Below, in pieces: positions 1 to 6,597 of a stretch of DNA of 23,891 nt (its first letter is position 1; the number at the start of each line of letters is the position of its first letter). This DNA is from 2-02-FULL-43-13 sp043813805. Its GTDB lineage: Bacteria; Patescibacteriota; Minisyncoccia; Minisyncoccales; MHMH01. Position numbers and translations under genes: made by a program. The DNA lies in the NCBI GenBank assembly GCA_043813805.1, contig JBDRKR010000023.1, positions 1 to 23,891 on the forward strand. The letters run 5' to 3'. The notes beneath the pieces are model-generated. The model was given only the letters and a program-made list of their open reading frames with translations, searched no databases and was not told the DNA's origin.

Positions 1-1474
1 TTATTTTTTCGGCTTGGGCGATTAATCTTTTCCCCAACCCTCTATGTTGCGGTCCAGAAATGTTGGATTTCGTAAATCCAACAATTGGTTGAAGTTGGCC
101 ATAGGTGTGAATCTCGCGAATTATTGCCATATAACGGGGTCCGACCACGTTAATTCGGAGGCGGAGGAGGCTATAGAGCTTAGTGCGGTTTTTATTCTCG
201 TAGCTCAAGAATATTTCCTTGCCGCCCGAAGCTTGGTAATTTTGGCGGAACAAATACAATTTTTCTTTCGGGTCGTAATTTCCTTTCACCTCCCGGCATC
301 TGATGCATTTGCAGCAACCCGAAACAAGCTGTCGCAGGTTTGAAATTTTAGCGGGGCCTGACACAATGCTTTTAGAGGGAATGTCTCTCGCGATTCTTTG
401 GATCCTGACATAATAAGGGATATTCTTTTTTATCGCCCGGACCAGGTTTATTAATTGTTTTTCGGTATAGGGCTTGTACCCGCCCTTGTGCCAAATACGG
501 AAGAGCGGCGCGCTCTTCAATAGGGCGCAGGGGTAGATTTTCAAAAGATCAGGCTGGAACCGAGAGTCGGTAAAAATGGTTTTAAACATTTTAAGGTCGC
601 GCGCAGGAGATGAGCCGTAAAGATTGGGCATCATCTGGTACAGAACCTTAAAGCCGGCGTCTTTTAAAAGCTGCGTGGCCAGAGCCGTTTCTTTAACTCC
701 GTGCCCCCGCAAGTTTTTTTTCAAAACATCATCATAAATTGATTGAACGCCGAGCTCCACCATGGTAACGCCAAGTTCTCTTAATTTTATTATTTCTTTG
801 TCGGTGATGAAATCCGGCCTTGTTTCAACGGATAATCCGATAATTCTATGTTCAGCTTTTTCGTTTAATTTCTCCGCCAAGATGAAAGAGGTTTGCGACT
901 TGTTGATCTCCGATTTCAACAAACTTGTTGAAATCGGAGATCTGTAGTTTCTACCGTTGCAGGCGTCGAAACATTTCTTTATAAACCAGATTTGATATTT
1001 TTGAGGATAAAAAGACCAGGTGCCGCCGACAATCCTTAGTTCGATTTTATCAGTGGGATGCCCTTCCATGGTTAACATTTCAATTCTTTTTTTAACCTGC
1101 AGGTAGGGGTCGTAATTTAAGCGCTTGGCCCGCTCAACCGCGGGTTCCCCCGAAACATAGCTTTTAGGAATGCCTTTTTCGGCCGGGCAATAAAGACACT
1201 TGCCCGGGCATCGGTAAGGCTTGGTTAAAACGGAAATATTGACAATGCCCGAAAGCGAACGGACGGGCCTGGTTCTTAAAAGAATCTCTATTAATGCCGA
1301 CGGCTTGATGATTTTCTTCTTAACCAATTCGTGATAAGTTTTTAATAAGGCGATATTACTGGGGAACGGACTCTTGCATTGTTTGGCTATTTTCCTTTTT
1401 GCTACAGCCAAATCGTCTCTGGTTTTGCCCGGGGACTTAATTAACTCTTTAATAATAGCTTCCGAAATTATCAT
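1..1474 (-). CDS. elp3: Elp3 family radical SAM / GNAT tRNA uridine-34 carboxymethylation enzyme (C-terminus cut by window edge)
   Basis: My own translation gives 491 codons from an ATG at 1474, open to the window edge. An N-terminal tRNA-binding-like region (residues 1-70) is followed by a radical-SAM cluster motif CPGKCLYC (Cys89, 93, 96), an ELRIVGGTWSFYP segment near 145-157, GLSVETRPD, and a Cys-rich CCKCIRC zinc-type motif. The acetyltransferase part ends at QHRGLGKRLIAQAE, the acetyl-CoA-binding loop. Elp3 uses SAM and acetyl-CoA to make cm5U at tRNA position 34 (family knowledge). About 50 C-terminal residues are probably missing. The Cys spacing CX3CX2C is tighter than the CX4CX2C I recall from archaeal Elp3. 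Residues 178-191 are encoded by a perfect palindrome that looks inserted. It is divergent from a methyltransferase gene, with start codons 3 bp apart. The assignment is secure; the substrate tRNAs are not known. Confidence 0.93.
   Translation of the reverse strand, partial: MIISEAIIKELIKSPGKTRDDLAVAKRKIAKQCKSPFPSNIALLKTYHELVKKKIIKPSALIEILLRTRPVRSLSGIVNISVLTKPYRCPGKCLYCPAEKGIPKSYVSGEPAVERAKRLNYDPYLQVKKRIEMLTMEGHPTDKIELRIVGGTWSFYPQKYQIWFIKKCFDACNGRNYRSPISTSLLKSEINKSQTSFILAEKLNEKAEHRIIGLSVETRPDFITDKEIIKLRELGVTMVELGVQSIYDDVLKKNLRGHGVKETALATQLLKDAGFKVLYQMMPNLYGSSPARDLKMFKTIFTDSRFQPDLLKIYPCALLKSAPLFRIWHKGGYKPYTEKQLINLVRAIKKNIPYYVRIQRIARDIPSKSIVSGPAKISNLRQLVSGCCKCIRCREVKGNYDPKEKLYLFRQNYQASGGKEIFLSYENKNRTKLYSLLRLRINVVGPRYMAIIREIHTYGQLQPIVGFTKSNISGPQHRGLGKRLIAQAEKI
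905..942. repeat. Perfect 38-bp palindrome inside elp3
   Basis: Left arm GATCTCCGATTTCAACAA (905-922) and its exact reverse complement (925-942) flank a 2-nt centre. It is in frame and encodes about residues 178-191 of Elp3, in a variable region between the FDACNG segment and the ETRPD strand. An 18-bp perfect arm is very unlikely by chance in coding DNA. I infer a small inserted palindromic element; I saw no second copy of this sequence in the window. Confidence 0.9.
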
Positions 1475-1477
1475 AAT

Positions 1478-2167
1478 ATGGATAAAAAATACGCCGAATA
1501 CTTACTAAGAAAGACGCGGGATGATTATAACTCGATTGCCGAAGACTTTTCAAGCACTCGCCGTTTTGTTTGGCAAGGATTAGAGCCTCTCTACCATTAT
1601 GCCACTCCTGGAGATAAAGTTTTAGACCTGGGGTGCGGCAACGGCCGGCTTCTGCAGATATTCAAAGACATTAATATAGATTATACCGGCGTGGATAATT
1701 CCGAGAAGTTAATCGGTATCGCCAAAAAAACGCATCCCGGCGCCACTTTTTTGGTCGCCGACGCATTAAATTTGCCGTTTCCGCCGAACCACTTCGACAA
1801 GATTTACAGCGTCGCTGTTTTACATCACATTCCTTCCCAAGAACTGCGGCTGAAGTTTTTAGAAGAAGCAAAAAGAGCTTTGAAGCCGGAAGGATTGTTG
1901 ATTCTGACGGTTTGGGATTTGTGGAGGGGGAAGAGCTGGAAGTTAAACTTAAGGTTCGGGCTTCTGAAGCTTTTAAGAACTTCAAAACTTGATTTTAAAG
2001 ATGTTTTTGTGTCGTGGGCCAAAAAATATCAGCGCTACCTGCATTGTTTTACAAACAGAGAATTGATTAAGCTCGTTAAAAAAGCCGGATTTAAGGTTAA
2101 AGAAACCGGGACGTTGGAAATGAAAGAGGGCGGAGGAGTAAATATCTTTATCGTCGCCCAAAAGTAA
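1478..2167 (+). CDS. SAM-dependent class I methyltransferase, Trm9/ALKBH8-like
   Basis: The protein has 229 aa. Its N-terminus has YNSIAEDFSSTR, like the Y-x-x-I-A-x-x-F-S-x-T-R entry of Trm9-type tRNA methyltransferases. Motif I is LDLGCGNG (residues 49-56), motif II GVDNSE, a VADALNLPF segment follows, then SVAVLHHI. The C-terminal part has DVFVSWAKKYQRYLHCFTNREL, which resembles the Trm9 tail. Trm9 methylates cm5U34 of tRNA to mcm5U34, the step after Elp3 (family knowledge). Its divergent neighbour is an Elp3, which supports a shared pathway (inference). Trm9 in eukaryotes needs Trm112; none is seen here. The start is favoured because the conserved motif begins only about 17 residues in. 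No Shine-Dalgarno sequence fits, since the opposing start codon is 3 bp away. A general type-11 methyltransferase with another substrate is possible. Confidence 0.85.
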   Translation: MDKKYAEYLLRKTRDDYNSIAEDFSSTRRFVWQGLEPLYHYATPGDKVLDLGCGNGRLLQIFKDINIDYTGVDNSEKLIGIAKKTHPGATFLVADALNLPFPPNHFDKIYSVAVLHHIPSQELRLKFLEEAKRALKPEGLLILTVWDLWRGKSWKLNLRFGLLKLLRTSKLDFKDVFVSWAKKYQRYLHCFTNRELIKLVKKAGFKVKETGTLEMKEGGGVNIFIVAQK

Positions 2168-2168
2168 A

Positions 2169-2196
2169 ACCCCCACAGCTAATTAGCGATGGGGGT
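2169..2196 (-). terminator. Intrinsic terminator for the 70-aa minus-strand gene
   Basis: Arms ACCCCCA (2169-2175) and TGGGGGT (2190-2196) enclose the inner palindrome GCTAATTAGC. Read on the minus strand the hairpin is followed by TTTTAC and further T-rich sequence. It overlaps the last codons of the minus-strand gene and lies just after the stop codon of the convergent methyltransferase. The plus-strand side has no T-run, so it is probably one-directional. Confidence 0.6.
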
Positions 2197-2391
2197 CTCG
2201 GAGAGGGTTGTTTCTTTGAAATCCAGAACATCGACATAGATACGCAGGCGGGGATATTTTCTTTCGAACTCAACGGCAGTTGCTTTGACAAAACTGTCGC
2301 GGCTAACATACCATCGGTATCTTTCGAAGGTTCCTATCCCTTTGATTCTGAATTTCAAATAAAAGAGCTTCTTTCCTGCTGCGGTTGCCAA
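2179..2391 (-). CDS. Hypothetical 70-aa protein, TTG start
   Basis: I do not recognise the family. The protein is short and basic to mixed (KKLFYLKFRIKGIGTFERYRWYVSRDSF), without membrane segments, cysteines or a signal peptide; predicted content looks beta-rich. The start is TTG, and it is credible because a near-perfect Shine-Dalgarno GGAGGTGA lies 4 nt upstream (minus strand), one of few strong ones in the window. A TTGACA-16-TATCAT promoter lies further upstream and a hairpin terminator overlaps its end, so this appears to be a stand-alone transcription unit. Convergent with the methyltransferase gene, divergent from tRNA-Arg. Confidence 0.72.
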   Translation of the reverse strand: MATAAGKKLFYLKFRIKGIGTFERYRWYVSRDSFVKATAVEFERKYPRLRIYVDVLDFKETTLSETPIAN

Positions 2392-2413
2392 GCTTCACCT
2401 CCTATACTATAAT
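2385..2413 (+). promoter_or_regulatory. Promoter of tRNA-Arg (TTGCCA-17-TATAAT)
   Basis: The -35 box TTGCCA (2385-2390) and the -10 box TATAAT (2408-2413) are separated by 17 bp, five of six and six of six matches to the sigma-70 consensus. Transcription would begin near 2420, about 23 nt before the tRNA. The -35 box lies inside the first codons of the divergent 70-aa gene, and the promoter interleaves with that gene's own promoter. Confidence 0.65.
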
Positions 2414-2414
2414 A

Positions 2415-2442
2415 ATGATATCATAAAAATTGAATTTGTCAA
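2415..2442 (-). promoter_or_regulatory. Promoter of the 70-aa minus-strand gene (TTGACA-16-TATCAT)
   Basis: On the minus strand a perfect -35 TTGACA (2442-2437) is followed after 16 bp by TATCAT (2420-2415). The -10 is part of the symmetric sequence ATGATATCAT. The -35 box directly touches the first base of tRNA-Arg at 2443, so the two divergent transcription units probably compete for polymerase here (inference). Confidence 0.65.
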
Positions 2443-2514
2443 GCCCCCATAGCTTAATGGATAAAGTACAGCCCTCCGAAGGCTGTGATCTCCGTTCGAC
2501 TCGGAGTGGGGGCA
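2443..2514 (+). tRNA. tRNA-Arg, anticodon CCG
   Basis: The cloverleaf was folded by eye. Acceptor GCCCCCA pairs with TGGGGGC. The D arm is GCTTAATGGATAAAGT, the anticodon stem CAGCC/GGCTG has loop CTCCGAA with anticodon CCG (reads CGG), and the T arm is CTCCG-TTCGACT-CGGAG. The discriminator is A2514. The next bases are CCC, so CCA is not fully encoded and a CCA-adding enzyme would be needed. A 20-bp dispersed repeat starts directly after the discriminator. Confidence 0.93.
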
Positions 2515-2537
2515 CCCTTCGACGCGGCTCAGGGCAA
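2514..2537. repeat. Dispersed repeat copy A (CCCTTCGACGCGGCTCAGGG)
   Basis: The 20-bp core is 2515-2534. The 24 bp here (core plus A before and CAA after) are identical to 21359-21382 inside ileS, and close to a third copy after tmRNA at 15982-16004. The unit is imperfectly palindromic (CCCT..AGGG, TCGA/CTCA arms). It begins exactly at the tRNA-Arg 3' end, replacing the last base of CCA. Confidence 0.88.
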
Positions 2538-2578
2538 GCACTTTAGGAAACAATTTTATTACATGCTAAAATATAAAT

Positions 2579-3148
2579 ATGGCTAAACTTAAATATAAAA
2601 TTGCAGTCAGCGGTGCGGCGGTTTTAACCCCTTGCGCCAAAAACATGAAAGAGACGGCGAGAGACCTTGGTCGGGAAATCGTCCGTCAGAATTGTATTTT
2701 AATTACCGGGGCGACAAGCGGCGTACCGTATTACGCGGCTCAAGGCGCCAATAAGATTGGCGGAGTGAGTATTGGTTTTTCACCGGCGTCTTCCGAGATT
2801 GAACATAAAAAAAGCTATAGATTGCCTTTGGATGAATTTGACGTCATGGTTTACACAGGCTTTGATTACTCGGGCAGGAATCTTTTAATGACCAGGGCCG
2901 CTGATGCGGTTATTGTGGCTTGCGGCCGCATGGGCACATTAAACGAGTTTACCATTGCTTATGAAGACAGGAAGCCGATCGGGATTTTGGTCGGATCGGG
3001 CGGGACGGCGGATCTCGTAAATTATATTTTGAAGTATCCTCACAAAAAGAGAGGACCGATTTTTTACGACGCCGACCCCAAAAAACTTGTTCAGAAAGTC
3101 GTTCAGTATCTTAAAACGAAAAAGGTCGAAACAGCTAAAAATAATTAA
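2579..3148 (+). CDS. SLOG/LOG-like Rossmann-fold protein (TIGR00725-type)
   Basis: The protein has 189 aa. An N-terminal Rossmann strand KIAVSGAA is followed by a second nucleotide-binding element LITGATSGVPYYAAQGA (residues 41-57) and the signature GRMGTLNEF (116-124), equivalent to the PGGxGTxxE loop of the LOG/SLOG superfamily (nucleotide-ligand binding or phosphoribohydrolase activity in relatives). The first Gly of the loop is displaced (CGRMGT rather than PGGxGT), which may matter for catalysis. The true cytokinin-type LOG function is not supported; nucleotide binding is. A TAAAAT box at 2567-2572 would give a nearly leaderless mRNA, but no good -35 is evident. An EF-like gene follows after 10 bp. 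Confidence 0.78.
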   Translation: MAKLKYKIAVSGAAVLTPCAKNMKETARDLGREIVRQNCILITGATSGVPYYAAQGANKIGGVSIGFSPASSEIEHKKSYRLPLDEFDVMVYTGFDYSGRNLLMTRAADAVIVACGRMGTLNEFTIAYEDRKPIGILVGSGGTADLVNYILKYPHKKRGPIFYDADPKKLVQKVVQYLKTKKVETAKNN

Positions 3149-3158
3149 ACATACCAAT

Positions 3159-3413
3159 ATGGCAGAAGAAGGAAAACTCATCGGAAAAATTAGCCACTAT
3201 TTCGGGAATATTTCCGTAGCCGTGGTTGATCTGTCAGATACTCTTAAGGTCGGTGACACCATCAGAATCGTCGGCGGCGAAACCGACTTTACTCAGGAGA
3301 TATCTTCGATGGAGGTTGATCATAAGAAAATCAATTCGGCTAAAAAGGGAGACTCCGTCGGTTTCAAGGTTGCGGAAAAGGTCCGGGACGATTATAAGGT
3401 TTATAAAATATAA
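3159..3413 (+). CDS. Small EF-Tu domain-2-like beta-barrel protein
   Basis: The protein has 84 aa. I start it at ATG 3159 rather than an upstream in-frame codon at 3087, because the conserved part begins MAEEGKLIGKISHYFGNISVAVVDL and the longer form would overlap the SLOG gene by about 60 bp. The segments IGKISHYF, LKVGDTIRI and SAKKGDSVGFKV follow the pattern of translational GTPase domain 2 (GxVxxx..VGDxxxI..A..GDxVGl). There is no GTPase domain. Such stand-alone barrels are known in archaea and some bacteria without a settled role. It could assist translation or RNA modification, but nothing here proves that. Confidence 0.75.
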   Translation: MAEEGKLIGKISHYFGNISVAVVDLSDTLKVGDTIRIVGGETDFTQEISSMEVDHKKINSAKKGDSVGFKVAEKVRDDYKVYKI

Positions 3414-3434
3414 ATAAGCGGGAATCAGATTCCA

Positions 3435-3728
3435 ATGATTACTATTTTTGCGGCGGCTTTCGGCGGCGGAATTTTAAGAGGTCTGGTTGGTTTTGTAAAA
3501 TATCAGTTTTCTTACAAAGAAGTAAAATTCAGGCCGTATTATTTTTTAGGCACGATATTTGTTTCCGGAGTTATCGGGGTGGTTGCCGCCGTTGCCATTA
3601 AAGAAATCGGTTTTACTCTCCTGGGTTCTTTTTCTCCGGCACTCGCGTTTATTATAGGATATGCCGGCGGGGATTTTATCGAAAATATTTATAAAATTAT
3701 TATTAAGAAATCATCGTTCAATGACTAA
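3435..3728 (+). CDS. Small membrane protein, unknown function
   Basis: The protein has 97 aa with three predicted membrane segments: TIFAAAFGGGILRGLVGFV (start), FLGTIFVSGVIGVVAAVAI (middle) and LLGSFSPALAFIIGYAGGDFI (end), with a short basic tail. Glycine-rich helices (GGGILRG, IIGYAGGDFIENIY) resemble holin- or phage-associated small membrane proteins, but no lysis gene is near and I do not make that call. It overlaps the next gene by 8 bp, implying coupled translation. Confidence 0.7.
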   Translation: MITIFAAAFGGGILRGLVGFVKYQFSYKEVKFRPYYFLGTIFVSGVIGVVAAVAIKEIGFTLLGSFSPALAFIIGYAGGDFIENIYKIIIKKSSFND

Positions 3729-4041
3729 AAAGATTTTAGCATCAGTTTTAATTTTTGTCGGATTGGCTGTTATTTTTTACGGCCTCTATTCGTCGTTTAA
3801 TATTTTTACCGGGAAAGAAATGGCTCCCGAAATTTTTCAAACGCCGGCTGAAACGAAAATTACAGATTCGCAAGATGTCCAGGTTCAAATGCAAAAAATA
3901 ATCCAAGATCAATTAAAGGGGCTGGTACCCACGGGTTCCCCGGCAGCATTTCTCAATATGATCAGTTGGTCGATTCTTGCCGGTATTTTAATTTTGGGCG
4001 GAGCTCAGATTGCCGGGCTGGGCATTAAATTGTTAAATTAA
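3721..4041 (+). CDS. Two-TM membrane protein with extracytoplasmic loop, unknown function
   Basis: The protein has 106 aa from ATG 3721; a longer form from 3661 would lie inside the previous gene. An N-terminal membrane helix (ILASVLIFVGLAVIFYGLYSSF) and a C-terminal helix (MISWSILAGILILGGAQIAGLGI) flank a polar loop of about 60 residues with Gln-rich VQVQMQKIIQDQLKG. No family recognised. The stop codon is immediately followed by the permease ATG, so the two may be made together. Confidence 0.7.
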   Translation: MTKKILASVLIFVGLAVIFYGLYSSFNIFTGKEMAPEIFQTPAETKITDSQDVQVQMQKIIQDQLKGLVPTGSPAAFLNMISWSILAGILILGGAQIAGLGIKLLN

Positions 4042-5172
4042 ATGCTCAAGCTTTTAAAGGCGGTTTCGATTTTTGTCGGGATGGTTATCGGCGCGGGAAT
4101 TTTCGGGCTCCCTTATATTATCAACAAAAGCGGGATTATCCCCGGCTTTTTTTATTTCCTGGTTTTAGGAGGCGTGGTTCTTCTGATTCATTTGTTTTTC
4201 GGCGAAGCGTTTTTAAGGACAAAAGAATCTTGCCGTCTGCCGGGCCTGGCGCAAAAATATTTGGGCACTTGGGGCAAGGTTTTTGTTATGATGTCGGTCG
4301 TCAGCGGGCTCGTTGGCGCTCTTCTGGTTTTTTTGATTTTAAGCGCCGACTTTTTAAAGATTTTACTTTCGCCGTTTTCAAGCTTCTCAGCTGTCCAACT
4401 CGTTGCGATTTTTTGGGTGATAATGTCATGTCTTATTTTTCGGGGGGTTAAAATAATCGCTTCGATTGAGCTTGTAACAAATATTATTTTCTTTTTGACT
4501 GCTGCCATTATCTTGTTTTTCTGCCTGCCGCGGTTTGATTTTCAAAATATTGCCGTATTTAATTTTTCGAACGCTTTTTTGCCGTTTGGAGTAGTCCTGT
4601 TTTCCTTAATTGGCTGGTCGGCGATTCCGGAGATTATCGATTTTCTCAAAACTCCGCGGGAAAAGAAAAAAATCAAAAAGACAATAATCTTAGCGACCGC
4701 GATTACCGTGCCCTTTTATCTGATTTTTACCTTAGCTGTCTTGGGAGTAGTTGGCGAAGGCGTCAGCCAAGACGCTTTATCATCCCTTGCGCCATTTCTT
4801 GGGCCTAAAATTATATTTTTAGCGGTGCTGGCCGCTTTAGTGACCTTGACTGACTCTATTTTGGTTTTAGGGCTTTATCTGAAGAGCACTTTTGTATACG
4901 ACTTAAAATTATCTAACCGTTTAGCCACTGCCGTTGCCTGCGGGGCGCCTTTTCTTTTGTTTTTAATAGGATTCAGGGACTTTATCGGAACTTTGGGTTT
5001 TGTCGGGACGGTTGTGGGCGTAATTGAAGGAATAGCCATTATTTTAATTTTTAAGAGGGCTAAAAAATTAGGCAATCGCGTACCGGAATATAGCTTGAAA
5101 GTCCCGTCTTTGCTGCTATATTTATTGATAGTTGTACTGATCTTGGGCGCAGTTTCCCAATTTTTATTGTAA
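4042..5172 (+). CDS. APC/HAAAP-type amino acid permease
   Basis: The protein has 376 aa with about 10-11 hydrophobic segments. It begins with the family hallmark VGMVIGAGIFGLPYIINKSGIIPG in the first helix (broken helix GAGIFGLP binds substrate in relatives). Later features include SLIGWSAIPEIIDFLKTPREKKKIKK, typical of the aromatic amino acid/SdaC-like branch. The likely role is uptake of amino acids, fitting a host-dependent organism (inference). The start directly follows the stop of the previous gene. Substrate cannot be stated. Confidence 0.82.
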   Translation: MLKLLKAVSIFVGMVIGAGIFGLPYIINKSGIIPGFFYFLVLGGVVLLIHLFFGEAFLRTKESCRLPGLAQKYLGTWGKVFVMMSVVSGLVGALLVFLILSADFLKILLSPFSSFSAVQLVAIFWVIMSCLIFRGVKIIASIELVTNIIFFLTAAIILFFCLPRFDFQNIAVFNFSNAFLPFGVVLFSLIGWSAIPEIIDFLKTPREKKKIKKTIILATAITVPFYLIFTLAVLGVVGEGVSQDALSSLAPFLGPKIIFLAVLAALVTLTDSILVLGLYLKSTFVYDLKLSNRLATAVACGAPFLLFLIGFRDFIGTLGFVGTVVGVIEGIAIILIFKRAKKLGNRVPEYSLKVPSLLLYLLIVVLILGAVSQFLL

Positions 5173-5217
5173 TATAGCGGGTGATCGACACCCGATATGT
5201 TGAATATTCTATTCACC

Positions 5218-6465
5218 ATGAAATTCATTGCTGATTTCCATATTCATTCAAAATATTCTCGCGCCACCTCTAAGGATATGAATTTGGAGAGTCTCGATAA
5301 GTGGGCGCGCATTAAGGGAATTAAAGTTTTGGGCACGGGCGATTTTACTCATCCCGAATGGTTCAGGACATTGAGGGAAAAATTGGTTTGCGCAGAACCG
5401 GGCCTGTTTAAGATAAAAAACGGCGATGATTCAACGAGGTTTATTTTAACCTCGGAAATCAGCTGTATTTATTCTAAAAACAACAAAGTACGGAAGATTC
5501 ACGTTTTAATTTTCGCTCCCTCGCTGGCGGTAGTCGAAAAAATCAACACACATCTCGGCCTCGTCGGTAATTTAAAATCGGACGGCCGGCCGATTCTGGG
5601 GTTGGATGCCAAAGAATTGGCCAAAATTGTTTTAGGGATTTCTTCGGATTGTTTTATCGTTCCGGCGCACGCCTGGACCCCCTGGTTCAGTATTTTCGGG
5701 TCGAAGTCCGGCTTTGACTCAATCGAGGAATGTTTTGAGGAATATTCAAAATATATTTTTGCGATAGAAACCGGCTTAAGCAGCGATCCGCCTATGAATT
5801 GGCGGTTGTCCTCTTTAGATAAAATTACCCTGATCAGTAATTCAGATGCTCACAGTCCGCGGAAATTGGGGCGGGAAGCCAATGTTTTTAACACGGATTT
5901 AAGCTACGATGCGATTATTGACGCGATTAAGAAGAAAGATCCGAGAAAATTTTTATACACCATTGAATTTTTTCCGGAGGAGGGGAAATATCATTACGAC
6001 GGACACAGGGCCTGCGAAATCTCTCTTGCTCCGCCTGAATCGAAAAAATACAACAATATTTGTCCGACTTGCGGCAAACCCTTGACCATCGGCGTTATGA
6101 ACCGGGTGGAAAGCTTGGCTAACCGGAAACGGGGCTTTGGTCCGGCAGGCGCTATCCCGTTCAAGAGCATGGTCCCTTTGGAGGAAATAATCGCCGAGAG
6201 TTTGGGGGTTACCACAGCGAGTAAACGAGTGGGCATAGAATATAAAAATTTGATCAAAAAATTAGGCAGCGAGTTCAATATTTTATTAGAATCGTCAAAA
6301 CAAGACATTGTTGGCGCGACTTCATCGGAAATCGCCGAAGGGATCACCAGGGTGAGGGAGGGGCGCATTTCAATCACTCCGGGTTATGACGGAGTTTACG
6401 GAGAGGTCAGCATTTTTTCTAAAAGAGAGCAAAAGACATTATCTAAACAGGGAACATTAATATGA
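5218..6465 (+). CDS. Endonuclease Q (EndoQ), PHP-domain deaminated-base endonuclease
   Basis: The protein has 415 aa from ATG 5218 (MKFIADFHIHSKYSRATSK); an upstream ATG at 5197 would only add seven unconserved residues. PHP metal motifs are DFHIH (His8, His10), GTGDFTHPEW, VPAHAWTPWFS and SNSDAHSPRKLG. A zinc-type CPTCG follows near residue 282, then MNRVESLANR. EndoQ nicks 5' of deoxyuridine, hypoxanthine and other deaminated bases (known for archaeal and Bacillus homologues). PolX, another PHP protein able to fill gaps, lies 2.4 kb downstream in the same direction. The stop codon TGA forms the left target duplication of a MITE-like element; before insertion, its ATGA probably overlapped the next start codon. 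Confidence 0.92.
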   Translation: MKFIADFHIHSKYSRATSKDMNLESLDKWARIKGIKVLGTGDFTHPEWFRTLREKLVCAEPGLFKIKNGDDSTRFILTSEISCIYSKNNKVRKIHVLIFAPSLAVVEKINTHLGLVGNLKSDGRPILGLDAKELAKIVLGISSDCFIVPAHAWTPWFSIFGSKSGFDSIEECFEEYSKYIFAIETGLSSDPPMNWRLSSLDKITLISNSDAHSPRKLGREANVFNTDLSYDAIIDAIKKKDPRKFLYTIEFFPEEGKYHYDGHRACEISLAPPESKKYNNICPTCGKPLTIGVMNRVESLANRKRGFGPAGAIPFKSMVPLEEIIAESLGVTTASKRVGIEYKNLIKKLGSEFNILLESSKQDIVGATSSEIAEGITRVREGRISITPGYDGVYGEVSIFSKREQKTLSKQGTLI

Positions 6466-6596
6466 CCCCGTTAGAAGTCTAAGGCAGAAAAAATCGCCGC
6501 AGAAATTTTTTCTGCTTGCTACTGGCGGGGAGTATAATAAAAATAATCGTCGGAAATTGTCTACTATTAGCCATAAAACGACGACTTCTAACGGGG
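6466..6596 (+). mobile_element. MITE-like element, copy 1 (131 bp, 14-bp TIRs)
   Basis: Perfect inverted ends CCCCGTTAGAAGTC (6466-6479) and GACTTCTAACGGGG (6583-6596) are flanked by a 5-bp direct repeat TATGA (6461-6465 and 6597-6601). A subterminal hairpin GCAGAAAAAAT/ATTTTTTCTGC lies at 6484-6494/6505-6515, then TATAAT at 6533-6538. It carries no ORF. Copy 2 at 15329-15458 has the same ends, nearly the same length, the same hairpin position and scattered similarity inside (when reversed). Here it separates endoQ from the Mth938 gene. The hairpin could stop readthrough and TATAAT could start new transcription; neither is shown. Confidence 0.88.
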
Positions 6597-6597
6597 T

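Noticed and set aside
44..343. 99-aa plus-strand ORF
   Set aside because: It is the antisense of elp3, whose conserved acetyltransferase motif lies there.
3087..3158. N-terminal extension of the EF-like gene
   Set aside because: It overlaps the SLOG gene out of frame and precedes the conserved start MAEEGKLIGKI.
3435..4041. Possible holin/lysis cassette
   Set aside because: The small membrane proteins look superficially similar, but no endolysin or phage gene is near.
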